Origin: Elysia chlorotica
Taxonomy: Eukaryota > Mollusca > Gastropoda > Plakobranchidae
DNA: 64,000 nucleotides
Direction: 5' to 3'
NCBI GenBank assembly: GCA_003991915.1
Contig: RQTK01000047.1
Location: forward strand, 155,568-219,567
Shown here: piece by piece, positions 45,393 through 54,984 of the stretch
Layout of the letters: every line of letters starts with the position of its first letter
Numbering within the stretch: the first letter of the stretch is position 1
The notes under the pieces: generated by a model
Databases searched by the model: none
What the model was told of the DNA's origin: nothing
What the model saw: the letters and a program-made list of their open reading frames with translations, nothing else
Position numbers and translations under genes: made by a program

Positions 45393-48300
45393 TTCCTATT
45401 TCTTCCTCTCTCTCTTTATCTCTCTCTCTCTCTATCTCTCTCTCCTATTTCTTCCTCTCTCTCTTTATCTCTCTCTCTCTTTCTTTCTCTCTATCCTAGG
45501 TGCTGACTGGTCACCACGGGCCAGTGACTGGTATCAAGTTTGACCGCTGGCACATCATCACGGCCAGCAAAGATGGGTACGCTCTGGCGTGGAGCGCCCT
45601 AGGTCGCCACTCTAGGTGTTTGACGGCACTCAGGCATCCAAAGTAAGTTTGGTATCACGTAAGGTAACATTAAAAGGGAACGTGAGGTTACATTATATTT
45701 TTGCGATTTTGAGAGAAACCATAATGTTTCGATTACATGTATTTGATAACCAGACTACTAATCTCTATATTTATTTTTGATGATTCTTCTTTTCAGGTAG
45801 AACCTTTTAATGGTGCCACTTCCAGTTTTACCAACATTCAGAAAGAACCTTACGATGGTTATAAAAATAAAAATATGAATGATAAAGCACTCTATCCTTT
45901 GTTGCATAGATGTCTGATTAATGTCAGAACTGTAGGCCTGAACACGCAATTACATATCTCGGTATCTCATATAACTCAATGCTTTAAGCTTGATGTCATT
46001 TGTTCTCTTGTTTATTTTAAAAATGGGTCACTTTTGTTAATTTTGAAAAGTCATAATACAACGTCGCGGTTACTTACAACTCGTATGCTTACTACAACGA
46101 TGTACTTACGACAGTAACTTTACAAGGGTGTGATTTAAATTGTAGTTATGATGTGCCATAGAATTTGCGGTCTAGATCCCTAGAAATACATGTATGCTAA
46201 AACCAATCAGTATCCAATTGTATCAGTATCCGCAAAGGCATCGCTTGGAAAACTTGGGTAAAGAATTTATACACGTTCGATTTTAGGGCATTTTCATTTT
46301 CATAAAATTCGAACCTTTTATCCAACATTTTCATAGGGAGGGGGGGGGGTAGAGCCTTGGTCTTCCATTTGGGAGATCCCTGGTTCGACAATCTGGCAGT
46401 CAATTATGTATTTGTCCAATTTCGTCGCCTACTGGTTAGTTCGATGTAAATATATAATATGATCGCCTGAGATAGGAGCCCAGGTATCCCCGCACTATCT
46501 CTCTGAGGCAGCATTTAAAACTGTCAGACTTTAGTCTTGGAACCCATCTACCATATAGCCTATTTATAAATGACCTGGCCAATAAGCAACAAACGTGAAT
46601 CCACCATCTCTTTAACTTGTTTCTCTACAGAGAGGTACTTTGTCTGGAGTTCAAGTTCTTGCGGGTCATCACAGGATCGGCGGATGGTCGTCTGCGCATC
46701 TGGAACATGGTGACAGGCCAGTGCTGCCGGATCATGCGCGGGAACAGCAGAAGTGACCCAATTCTCTCAATCATCGCATTAGGAGATAGGTATGTCTGCT
46801 GTCTGCTTGGTTGGGTGATCACCAAAACTGGATGGGTTTTACATAATAGTTAATACACTTTGGGTCGTAAATACAACGTCGCGTCAAGCTTACACCTTGT
46901 CGTATTTTGTTCCATTCTTAAGACAGGAAAATAACAATTCATGTCTGATATTGCAATAATGAAAATATTGATAATTAAAGTGATTACTCCGTTCAATGCA
47001 TTGCCCTTTGTTCTTACCGTTCATATTGCATCCTATCAGGATCACCGTAAACACTCTCAACAACCTGCTCGTGATGAATTTCGAGACGGTCCAGTGGGAC
47101 TACAGCCTGGAGACTGATCGGGTGCCTCCCCTGGTGCAGTATGGTTCGTACAACGAAGCCCCAGTGCGCGCTCAGCCCTACTCCTACATCCGTGCCCAGC
47201 GCATGAAGAAAGCCGGTGCGACAAACACAAAAATCGTCCACCATGACGCGACGGTTGATAAAATCGGGACAGAGCAGGTGTTGCTACAGCACCAGTACCG
47301 CGCAACGCAGCTCTCCCACAGCGCTAAGGGCCTCAGCACCAGGAGTCTTGAGAGTGCCAAGAGAGTTCAGAGTGGCACCAGACGACCTGACACGGCAGCG
47401 TTTTCCTCCCCAGACCAATCGCTGTGTGAGTCTCCGAGGCAGGATAAACGGGATATGGTAGAGCAGTTTATAGCAACCACCGGAAGGAGAACGGTCCATT
47501 CTTCGCCGACGCATGCGCACTCCCAAATTTGTGGCGGGAAATTTAAATCCCGGATAAGATCCGCGCCATCCCAGTTTAGTGTTACCATCAAAGAGACTCC
47601 AGAGGAAGATGACAGCGACGCTACTAGAGAGGTTACAAATATAGGTCGTAGAATCTCCTGGGCATTTGACAAACCGTTGGTGCCAAAGAACAAAGATATC
47701 TCATTGTCGGAAATGAAGTCCCTGCTTCGCTCTCAGATAAGGATGCGGGCGGAGAGTGTTGTGCCTCCAGATTTCATCTATCTAACAGTCAGTACCATTG
47801 AGAAGTCGTTGGTAGACTCGGAGACAAACTATAATACAAAGCTAAACATGCTAGAGCCTAAAGCTGGACTGCTTAGAAAACGTCCCAATTCCTCACCAAG
47901 TCGAATCGATCCCCGAACCAAAGTTCCCGTTGATCAGCTAGGGCTAGAAAGGTTCCAGTCGGAGGACGGCACAATGTCAGAGATTTCCGATCACAAATCC
48001 TCAGTACGGTCAGTGAAACCCAAGGAGCAGCCGAAACCTCCTCCTGTACCGGAGAAGGAATCTTTCTCCACAATGTGCACCTCCACGCCCGTCACACCTG
48101 CACAGAAGAGCAGTTTACACCCAGACAGAGTCCGCACCACCGTGCCGCGAGGAAGAATCATCAGGCCGGTATCCGCAGGCCCTCTGGGAACTGACGAGGC
48201 CGGCCTAAAGTCTGCCTTGCTGCCCCATGCCCCTCCTATCGCACACAGGCCCCCAAGACCTGTAACGGCGCCAGTCAAAGTCCGACCTATGAGTGTCAAG

Positions 48301-48708
48301 TCGGTCCCCGCCAGCATCGCGCCATCGCTGCCGGGGGCTGGAACCTTCTCCACGCGACCAAGGTCTCAGCCGACGTCCTCAGCGTACGAGGCCAACAGCA
48401 ACGTGCCAATGTTGATGTACCCCAAAGAGGTTCGAGAAAAGGCAGCCGCTCTGAAGGAACAACGCAAGTCTCGACAGGCGCCGATGGAACTGGGGCCCGA
48501 TGGGCGGCCCTTGGGTAAGGTCAGCCAATACAACCAGCCAATGAGGGAGCATGCGACTTTTGAGCTGCGCACGCACCACCAGGAAGAGGAGCATATGGCG
48601 AACATTGAGAAACGACATGCTGAGCAAAAGCGGAGAGAGCAAGCCCTGCAAGACAAACAGAGGAAGGCACTCTGGCTAGCTATGGCTACGGGGAAGATGT
48701 CCAGTTGA
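28043..48708 (+). CDS. FBXW10: F-box/WD40 protein, FBXW10/CDRT1-like (complete)
   Basis: Predicted substrate receptor of an SCF (SKP1-cullin-F-box) ubiquitin ligase; no substrate can be inferred. Exons: 28043-28676, 29138-29610, 41381-41616, 42314-42517, 43702-43823, 44121-44269, 45500-45642, 46631-46789, 47040-48708. Phases all match and the sum is 3789 bp (1262 aa plus TGA). Order: a conserved Cys cluster (C57, C66, C69, C72) and REWFYRFGDHSKKR block, the F-box at about 312-351 (DFIRCLPVHLAKMILSKLD), the FBXW10-type ERNVYCGAYNVMV block, WD40 repeats at about 430-730 (GHAGSV, SGSYDTSVR, GHQDTVMC, KIWSLETG, KVWELRSG, LRIWNMVTG), and a 530-residue tail. The start is the first in-frame ATG of an exon whose acceptor ends at 28010. 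An ATG at 28021 is out of frame and stops at once, so a spliced 5' UTR exon lies upstream. Similarity to vertebrate FBXW10/CDRT1 is from memory. Confidence 0.93.
28677..29137 (+). other. FBXW10: FBXW10-like intron 1
   Basis: GTGAGT donor and CTACAG acceptor. AT-rich with a short G-run (29068-29080). No other feature seen. Confidence 0.85.
29631..29930. repeat. (GTT)n-rich microsatellite block
   Basis: Three runs of GTT with GAT/GGT interruptions, starting 20 bp after the donor of exon 29138-29610. Poly-Leu and poly-Cys ORFs here are artefacts. Confidence 0.95.
30026..30240 (-). mobile_element. SINE family B with (AAC)n tail
   Basis: On the minus strand: a B-box GGTTCGAAACC, an internal GACAGATGTCGTGGTATCGC, GATAGCACGTAAAATG, then an (AAC)n tail of about 54 bp (plus strand (GTT)n, 30026-30079). 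The perfect B-box marks a tRNA-derived head, and the microsatellite is its 3' tail. Confidence 0.8.
31850..32030 (-). mobile_element. SINE family B with A- and B-box
   Basis: On the minus strand: A-box TGGCCCAAGTGGTAGAGCG, B-box-like AATCGAACCC, then ACAGGAGTCATGGTATCCCC. tRNA-like but without a mature acceptor stem or 3' end, so a SINE rather than a tRNA gene. Confidence 0.8.
32452..32517. repeat. (GTT)n microsatellite
   Basis: About 22 GTT units, read as poly-Gln on the minus strand. No adjacent SINE recognised. Confidence 0.95.
34170..34730 (-). mobile_element. LINE 3' end (CR1/L2-like) with (ATT)n tail
   Basis: Minus-strand frame around 34500-34727 reads RALRSSSDTLTL, YGERSFDYAGPRIWNELPKS and TIFKKHLKTYLF, the C-terminus typical of CR1/L2-type reverse transcriptases. 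It is followed toward 34170 by GCGCATTGAGC, AATGCGCAATAG and AATTTATT-like sequence with a short (ATT)n tail. 5' truncated. A CA-rich tract (34320-34480) lies inside. Confidence 0.75.
35325..35575. repeat. Tandemly duplicated hairpin unit
   Basis: Two units about 165 bp apart, each with CTTTGTCTTAGA, then TATCAA..TATCAGTTTGATATGA, then AACTGTCC or GTACCTGTCC. In the first, CTTCATATCAA and TTGATATGAAG form a perfect 11-bp stem. Not coding. Confidence 0.8.
36121..36262. repeat. (GTCT)n and (CT)n microsatellite
   Basis: GTCT-rich sequence followed by an uninterrupted (CT)n run at 36203-36262. The Ser/Leu-rich ORFs over it are artefacts. Confidence 0.95.
38395..38490 (-). mobile_element. Possible SINE head
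   Basis: On the minus strand, AGTTCGATTTCACG resembles a B-box, preceded by tRNA-like AAGCTCGCCTGC. Weak; the family B core is not clear here. Confidence 0.35.
38650..38935. repeat. (GA)n microsatellite around an assembly gap
   Basis: Purine-rich GA repeats flank a run of N at 38730-38836 (107 bp). The three ORFs reported across it depend on unknown bases and are meaningless. Confidence 0.95.
39871..40110. repeat. (GA)n/(GACA)n microsatellite
   Basis: GA run at 39871-39907, then GACA units to about 40025 and purine-rich sequence to 40110, abutting the 3' side of a minus-strand LINE fragment. Confidence 0.9.
40115..40620 (-). mobile_element. LINE fragment: RNase H domain
   Basis: Reading minus: NGGAGIYIQYPNAEKDTISI and HCSNYEAEACAI (RNase H with the catalytic Glu context), then a disrupted stretch, then VLQWIPSHCKIPGNEKADSL and AKQGAEKLQ (the His/Asp end of RNase H). 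This is the C-terminal RNase H of a Jockey/I-type non-LTR retrotransposon, 5' truncated and frameshifted. Confidence 0.85.
40627..40873. mobile_element. TIR element family M1, better-preserved copy
   Basis: Left end ACCAGGGTGAATTAGGCAC and right end GTGCCTGACTCACCCTGGT are inverted repeats with two mismatches. Interior aligns with 2176-2424. Inserted at the 5' boundary of the RNase H LINE fragment. No ORF; MITE-like. Confidence 0.85.
41381..46789 (+). CDS. FBXW10: FBXW10-like exons 3-8: WD40 propeller
   Basis: Six exons (41381-41616, 42314-42517, 43702-43823, 44121-44269, 45500-45642, 46631-46789) encode most of the beta-propeller. Repeat signatures in order: VRFIDCDSG, GHAGSVRCCF with SGSYDTSVRCWS, GHQDTVMCITV with DNRCKIWSLETG, VAVALSEEMCISG with KVKVWELRSG, GHHGPVTGIKF with TASKDGYALAWS, EVLCLEFKFLRVITGSADG with LRIWNMVTG. 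Every junction splits a codon or ends on a codon boundary consistently. Exon 45500 is preceded by a long (CT)n tract that serves as its polypyrimidine tract. Confidence 0.92.
41617..42313 (+). other. FBXW10: FBXW10-like intron 3
   Basis: GTAAGT donor, CCACAG acceptor. Mostly AT-rich; contains the LINE-like fragment at 42060-42225. Confidence 0.85.
42060..42225 (-). mobile_element. Possible LINE reverse-transcriptase C-terminal remnant
   Basis: Minus-strand frame reads RKDLGGLGRWIGKSKGIN and REYREIWREMVTNAIRHGTL, similar in pattern to the closing segment of many animal LINE ORF2 proteins (W..K.W, then REEWR.MV). Short, so tentative. Confidence 0.5.
42591..42660. repeat. (GA)n microsatellite
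   Basis: About 35 GA units with one CAAA interruption. Confidence 0.95.
43190..43435 (-). mobile_element. LINE reverse-transcriptase C-terminal fragment
   Basis: Minus-strand frames read KYFGHLKRHD, then after a frameshift LKEAMLGAKRRKCRPTRRWI, NDISDWLQ and EARRIAQDRALQAE. This is the standard 'GHxxRHD...GRPRxRWxDxIxxW...AxDR' end of endonuclease/RT LINEs, followed by a GAT-rich tail. Confidence 0.8.
44525..44790 (+). mobile_element. SINE family B copy
   Basis: Head GTAGAGCGTTGGCG and AGGTTCGATAG (A- and B-box-like), core GCGACAGGAGTCTTGGTATC then CCCGCATTGTCTCTATGTGG, end GACGTTAAGGAACCAACTCA. The most complete copy for defining the family's 3' half. Confidence 0.8.
45309..45498. repeat. 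(CT)n microsatellite forming a splice polypyrimidine tract
   Basis: About 190 bp of CT with TAT/TTTC interruptions, including a duplicated CTCTTTCCTATTTCTTCC-type block, ending directly at CTATCCTAG of the exon 45500 acceptor. Confidence 0.95.
45643..46630 (+). other. FBXW10: FBXW10-like intron 7
   Basis: GTAAGT donor, CTACAG acceptor. Holds the SINE copy at 46337-46545; 45660-46330 shows nothing recognisable. Confidence 0.85.
46337..46545 (+). mobile_element. SINE family B copy
   Basis: Head GGTAGAGCCTTGGTCTTCC and B-box CTGGTTCGACAATC; core GATAGGAGCCCAGGTATCCC then CGCACTATCTCTCTGAGGCA. Diverged from 44525-44790 but the same order of blocks. Confidence 0.75.
47040..48708 (+). CDS. FBXW10: FBXW10-like exon 9: last WD strand and long C-terminal tail
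   Basis: A 1669-bp terminal exon encoding residues 708-1262. It begins ITVNTLNNLLVMNFETVQW (the final propeller strand), then runs as Ser/Pro/Arg-rich, probably disordered sequence with many basic patches. It ends in a charged helix (HHQEEEHMANIEKRHAEQKR and following residues, closing KMSS). I recognise no enzymatic domain in the tail. The reading frame is open throughout, so it is clearly coding, not read-through. Confidence 0.92.
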
Positions 48709-49260
48709 GACTGAGAAAGGAAAGAGGGGAGGGGGAAAGATAGACAAACAAACAGAAAGGGTGAGGGAGAGATAGAGAGGAGGAGAGAGAGAGACATAAG
48801 GAGACAGAGAGAGAACGAAAGAGGTCTAATTTTCTGACATTTCAATACAGATTGGTAATGACAATGCTAGATCTAACAATATGGATACGCTTATCCCATT
48901 ATTGCCTTGCAGAATATCAACAATAAGGCATGTTCATTTTTTAAGTGTTTATTTTTTATCCACAACGCCAGACAACATAACAGTATTTAAGAAATCTCTC
49001 TGGTTTTGTTTGTCTTTTGAGTAGTTGTTGGACTCATTTACGTCCGATTTTATGTTGTGTAAAATTATTAACTTCATCAGTGAGGTTATCAAGAGACTAA
49101 TACACGTGTATATCTTAGCAAGTGAAGCTGTTGAACTTTTGCTTTGGTGAGCCTACTGTTAAGTTTGCAGCACGCAATGTTTGGCTGTAACACATTGTTG
49201 CTGGTATATAACGTCTAGTTTATAACCGTTGGTTTCATTTTCATCTAAAATACTGTGCCT

Positions 49261-49334
<74 letters not shown>

Positions 49335-51345
49335 GATGTTTTAGTTTTTTGTTGTTGTTTTTTATTCTTGTATGGTCGTTTGTGTTATTATTATTCTTGT
49401 TTGTTTTTACTGGTGCTTCAGCTTTTTCCCTATTAATATACATTTTCTGTGAGTGTATTTCGAGTTTTACTTTCGATCATTTTCTTAATATATCCTTACA
49501 GTTAACCATTACATTATCAAAGAATGCTCAGACCCCTTTGAAGAAAAAGTTGTGGCAAAGAATAATCACAATGAGCTATATACATTACACAATGACAACT
49601 TTTCTTTTAAAAATCAGCATTACCATTTTCTGATACACACTTACAATAACAGTATTTTGTACAGTGGCAAATTAAAATGTTGATATTTATAATATCCCTT
49701 GATTATAATCTGTGTTTCAATTGCACACCTATATTAAACTTAAGCCTCTTTCAGCAAAACGTTTGATATTTAGAAACTATTTATTTAATTAGCTGAGGTG
49801 AATCATATGATTGCAATACTGTGTGAAAAAAAATGAAACGAAAAAAATGATGCCATTGTGAAATAATTATATGTTAATGTGAAGGTACAATGTGTACTTT
49901 GGTCATCTATCTGTGATACATATAAGATTGCTCTTTGATTATCGTAATTTGATCATGATTAATTTGCTTTGCAACCCAATGTTTTAGTACCCTTTGTATA
50001 AAGCCCAACCAAACTGGTATTCAAACGCAGAAAAACCAATAGCTTCGTATGTTACATGAAAGTATTACCACTTCGTCCATTACAAGTATGTAGCCTACAG
50101 GTATTTCACTTAAAACTTCTTATCTTAATTAATGTCTGCCTCGGAACTATGTTCAGTAACTCTTGCTGAATTCTCATTTTTTTTTTAATTTGAGGCTTTA
50201 AAATTGGCAAAGGTTTGATGACGCAAACTTTGCACAATATTTTTCACATCCGTATACATTAGGCTGAATCAAGGCATTGCAGTGTCCTTTTACGTTTTAG
50301 ATACAATGCAGGAATTTTGTTTTGATTACATTATTAATATTACAATACACAAATATATAACCTAAATCACCAGTAAATCACTGATTGTCTCTACATATTT
50401 TGCGATTTTGTTTGTTAAACATGTTAATTATAGCATAGCTTTGTTATTACACTTCTAAAAATTTCATGAAAGCGTATGTTGTTATCATTTATCAATACCA
50501 TTTTGCTATGTATGTTATACTGTTTATCCATACTGTCAAAAGAAAAGCAATTTACTCAAAAGATAATTAATACATCCAAATTGTTGAAGGGATAGGGATA
50601 ATTGTGGAATGTGATATTTTAACGCGAATTCTATGAAAATACGGTAAAGTACTTTTAGAAAGATAAATGCATTAAAAATTTGCAGTATAGCGTGTTTGAT
50701 CGACACGTATTTACTTATATTCTTTCTAAATGTGTTTACCCTGCAGCATTATATAAGCCAAAACATAATGTCCAAAACTGCGGAGATACTGGCTATATGA
50801 GTATGCATTTTCTTTATTTTTAAGGCCAATATTTGTTGTTAAAATTCAACGATCCTGACTTAAGAGACTATGTAAGTCGTTTGGTGAGAGCATGCACGAA
50901 GAAATTCAAGTATATTTACATGTATGTAAGAGGACTATGTTCGACCTATACTTAAAGTGTGAGTGAGATTGGGCAATCATAAACAAACTGTTCATCACAG
51001 ACTTGTATAAACGATGATATAGGTTTTGTTAGTAGGCATATAGAATAATTATGATGAATATCAATATCTCTTGCGAAGAAAAAAAAATTATAAGCATCAA
51101 ATCTTTAAGAAAATAATGTGTGGTCTGTTTCTGCCTGTGATAAAATATGTAATGTAGAAGTTGTTGTTTATCTGAAATCATACGGTTAGATGCTAGGCTA
51201 CATCGATAGAATCTCCTCCTTCTGTGAATAGTTGCACGTGGATATAATTTATTACAGTATATTATTTATGCATGAAGTAGAGTACCCTTACGGTGATGGA
51301 TCCAATAAAATACAATGAACCCAAAATGGAATTGTTAATGTTTCC
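48709..51345 (+). other. 3' flank of the FBXW10-like gene
   Basis: Starts with a purine-rich stretch (48710-48830), then AT-rich sequence with a (GTT)n run at 49262-49335. Candidate poly(A) signals are ATTAAA at 49671 and 49733 and AATAAA at 51304. Which is used cannot be told from sequence. No ORF of note. Confidence 0.6.
49262..49335. repeat. (GTT)n microsatellite
   Basis: About 24 uninterrupted GTT units in the 3' flank of the FBXW10-like gene. Confidence 0.95.
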
Positions 51346-51392
51346 TTCCTAGTTATAACATGCGCCACAATCACAAATATAAAAATTGTTAC

Positions 51393-51456
51393 TCTCCTCT
51401 CTCCACCTCTCTCTCTCTATCTCTCTTTCTCTCTCTTTCACTCTCTCTCTCTCTCT

Positions 51457-51501
<45 letters not shown>

Positions 51502-51503
51502 TC

Positions 51504-51562
<59 letters not shown>

Positions 51563-52137
51563 NNNNNNNNNNNNNNNNNNNNNNNNNNNNNNNNNNNNNN
51601 NNNNNNNNNNNNNNNNNNNNNNNNNNNNNNNNNNNNNNNNNNNNNNNNNNNNNNNNNNNNNNNNNNNNNNNNNNNNNNNNNNNNNNNNNNNNNNNNNNNN
51701 NNNNNNNNNNNNNNNNNNNNNNNNNNNNNNNNNNNNNNNNNNNNNNNNNNNNNNNNNNNNNNNNNNNNNNNNNNNNNNNNNNNNNNNNNNNNNNNNNNNN
51801 NNNNNNNNNNNNNNNNNNNNNNNNNNNNNNNNNNNNNNNNNNNNNNNNNNNNNNNNNNNNNNNNNNNNNNNNNNNNNNNNNNNNNNNNNNNNNNNNNNNN
51901 NNNNNNNNNNNNNNNNNNNNNNNNNNNNNNNNNNNNNNNNNNNNNNNNNNNNNNNNNNNNNNNNNNNNNNNNNNNNNNNNNNNNNNNNNNNNNNNNNNNN
52001 NNNNNNNNNNNNNNNNNNNNNNNNNNNNNNNNNNNNNNNNNNNNNNNNNNNNNNNNNNNNNNNNNNNNNNNNNNNNNNNNNNNNNNNNNNNNNNNNNNNN
52101 NNNNNNNNNNNAGATAGGTAGATAGATAGATAGATAA

Positions 52138-52202
<65 letters not shown>

Positions 52203-52215
52203 CAGATAGACAGAC

Positions 52216-52313
<98 letters not shown>

Positions 52314-53000
52314 AAAGAGACATAGAGAGACAGGAGAGATGGGAAACTGAGACAGAGGCAAAGACAGAGATACAGACAGGCTGGTGGGAACAGACAGACC
52401 GACAGGCAGTGAACATTGCGCATAATTACCACTTTGGAAATTGGTGTGAGATGAGGAGATTCAAAAAAAGGAAGCGAAAGGAAAAGAGTTAGAGAGTGAG
52501 AGAGAGGGAGAGAAAGAGAGAGATAAAGAGAGAGGGTGAGAAAGAGGAGGAGACAGAGACAGGCAGACACAGAGCAAGGCAGACGAACGGACAGACAGAC
52601 AATGAGTGAGTGAGACGTGCATACAAATATATACCGCAGTATATAGATATATCATGGGGATGAAAAGAGGAAAGGGCTTGCGTGAGAGTAGGTGAGATAG
52701 ATTTGTGGAGAGAGAGAGAGAGAGTAAGGGGGGGGGAAAGGAAGAAGGGAGGAGGGGAAAGGGGGGGGAGGGAGATACAAAGAGACAGACAAACAGAGAG
52801 AAATACACAAATAATGAAGTAAATAGAACAAATGAAGATGAGCGCATGAGCACGAAAGAGACAAAGACATGGATCTAGATAAAGATGGCATAAAGACCAA
52901 AAAATACTTGCGCATGAGCACACAAAGAAGTGGTACATATCGAAAGAAACCAAGAGAGAGAGAGAGAGAGGGGGGGGGGGAAAGCAAAGATGTGGTGGAG
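51393..53000. repeat. (CT)n - gap - (GATA)n/purine block
   Basis: (CT)n from 51393 to 51562, an N gap of 549 bp (51563-52111), (GATA)n from 52112 to about 52312, then about 700 bp of strongly purine-rich sequence with GA, GACA and G-runs to 53000. ORFs here are repeat artefacts. Confidence 0.95.
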
Positions 53001-53394
53001 AGGCAGAGGAAGAAATAAAATTTAATGGGAATCAGACAGAGACATTGATGCAGAGGCTGAGAAATACATAAAAATGAGTTATACAAGCAGTAACATTACC
53101 ACGGACCAGTTGTAAAATGAGGAGATAAACGGGATAGCTTTTATGAGCTCATTAGTCTGCTCGATCCATTGACTTAAAAATTTGACGGGCTCATGCCCTT
53201 GCTGCTCTTAGCACCTTTCGCGATATCACTATTATATAATTTGTGGGCCGCACCTTGAGCCATAAGACCCTCACCTTTTCGCTGGCTGGCTTCCGGTAGA
53301 GAACTTCGTAAAGAATAGCCTACGATCCCGAACAAGACATACCTGTACTTGTCAGAGTAAACATATCAAGCATGTTTGTCCTCATCTCCTGGGG

Positions 53395-53830
53395 GGGCGT
53401 CTACGCTGGCACGGTCATGAGATACGCATGCAGGGTGGCCGAATTCCAAAAGATATACTTATAGCTGGCTAGTGGCACCAAACCAACCGACAGATCGTCT
53501 CTCAAATTCAATATCTGCAAGAGAGACCTGAAGCTCAACAACATCCGCCCCATCGACATGACTGCTGTCCGAGACGCCTGGCGGCTCACTCACAGTAAAT
53601 AGTGTCATGTGTGGGAGAAAAAGAGAGGACCGGTAAAAGCTGACACTGGTCTCCCCTGCAAAAACTGCAACAGGGTCTGCCGCTCTAAAATCGTCCTGTT
53701 CAGTCACAGCAGGCGCTGCCATTCAACGACAAACTGACTTTGCGTACTAGGCGCAAAGACTCCATTGTCTTCCGAGACAAACGGACGCCTACAACAACAG
53801 CAGCAACAACAACAACAAAAAACGACAACA
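53395..53830 (+). mobile_element. LINE ORF2 C-terminal fragment with (AAC)n tail
   Basis: Plus-strand frames read LRWHGHEIRMQGGRIPKDIL, then shifted LKFNICKRDLKLNNI, TAVRDAWRL, and GLPCKNCNRVCRSKIVLFSH ending SRRCH. This is the 'GH..RM...CKRDLK...W....C..C.R.C.SR.GL.SH.R.C' end of animal LINE reverse transcriptases. Several stops and frameshifts. An (AAC)n-type tail follows (53785-53850). Confidence 0.85.
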
Positions 53831-53849
53831 ACAAACAATAACAACTGTT

Positions 53850-54440
53850 ACAGCCTATTAATGAAAGAAAACAACTTGGAGGAAGTGGCTTCGTGGCGCA
53901 GAACGGTTAAAACCCAGGAGTGAAAAGAACGGTAGCTATTTACGTCCACTAGGAATTATGATGAATGCTAAAGAGGTTTGTCTTATCTTTAAACATTGAA
54001 TGTTTTATCAGCGCATACACAAGCACGGTATCCTTTATTATCTGCGCTCATAACTTAAGGTTCATCGTGAGCGCAGAGCTGTGAGCGAGTGCCCTATCTC
54101 CACTGGCGGACGCTTCCTGCCTGTCTCATGACCGACGCGTTGTTTAGCCTATCTAGTCTATAAATAGAATACAACTGGCTCAAATTTGAAAGATTTTACC
54201 TTCAAAACAAAAGATCTCACTGTCACTTCGTGCTTCGCAGGTTCTACGTTGTGACGTACGACAACAACAAAAATCATTCTGTGTTGGTATGATATGTTGT
54301 TTTTGGCATTTGTTAATGATTTGTAATCCATTTCACAAGCTAACAGGCTATAAAGTAGGAAGTCGAGCTGGTATGCGTACCCATGACGTCGTTATGGTGA
54401 CACAAATCTTTCAGAGATGATGATATTAACTGTTGCCGAA
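53850..54440. other. Intergenic, no recognised feature
   Basis: Moderately AT-rich unique sequence between the LINE fragment and the inverted-repeat cluster; no ORF, RNA gene or repeat recognised. Confidence 0.6.
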
Positions 54441-54446
54441 TTGTAG

Positions 54447-54720
54447 AACTAGATCTAGATCTAGATCTAGATCTCTAGCTTGTACTTAGATTCTAAAGTA
54501 GATGTAGATTAGATCTAGATCTAGTTAATTACAAGACAGTGTTTTTGTCTCTTTATTATTTATAAATCCTTTATAAATTCAACGGACAGACCAAAAAAGA
54601 CTTTGATTTTAACAAAACTCCTCAAATATAGATCTAGATCTAGAGATCTAGTGACCAGTCTCATAGCAGCTAGAATCTAAATCTATCTAAATCCAGTACA
54701 TTGGCCAGAAATTTATACTA
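54447..54720. repeat. TAGATC hexamer arrays
   Basis: (TAGATC)n runs at 54447-54475 and 54505-54525 and shorter runs at 54630-54655 and 54670-54700. Palindromic, and placed around inverted-repeat arms. Confidence 0.85.
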
Positions 54721-54984
54721 TGTAGTGCGTACAGCAAAATTTGGACAAAACCCTGTATTTATAAAGGATTTATAAATAATAAAGAGACAAAAACATATTA
54801 TGTGTAGAAGGAAGTCTTTCCTATATGCGTGTAGACACTATTTTAGATAGGCTAGCTTAGCTTAGAGTATTATACATCTGTAAATAGGCCTACGCACTAG
54901 AGTCTAGACTATAGGCCTATATAAAACAAATTTCACGCATAATCGTATAATGGGTTCTTGTCCAAATTTTGCTATACACGCACT
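54540..54984. mobile_element. Interleaved inverted-repeat elements
   Basis: Pair 1: 54540-54578 and 54757-54795 are perfect reverse complements over 39 bp (containing TTTTTGTCTCTTTATTATTT). Pair 2: 54724-54753 (AGTGCGTACAGCAAAATTTG and on) and 54952-54984 (inverse, with two extra bases and about two mismatches). The left arm of pair 2 lies inside pair 1 and the right arm of pair 1 lies inside pair 2. A third partial arm, TATAGCAAAATTTG, is at 55196-55209. No ORF. Confidence 0.85.

Larger units (their letters stand above)
44270..45499 (+). other. FBXW10: FBXW10-like intron 6
   Basis: GTGAGG donor, CCTAG acceptor. Contains a SINE family B copy and a (CT)n block reaching the acceptor. Confidence 0.85.

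Noticed and set aside
46996-47039. N-terminal extension of the last FBXW10-like exon ORF
   Set aside because: It is intron sequence before the CTATCAG acceptor; splicing at 47040 keeps phase with the WD40 exons.
51349-53086. Long ORFs of SL, YLSI, RE or X residues
   Set aside because: They run through microsatellite and a 549-bp N gap; not coding.
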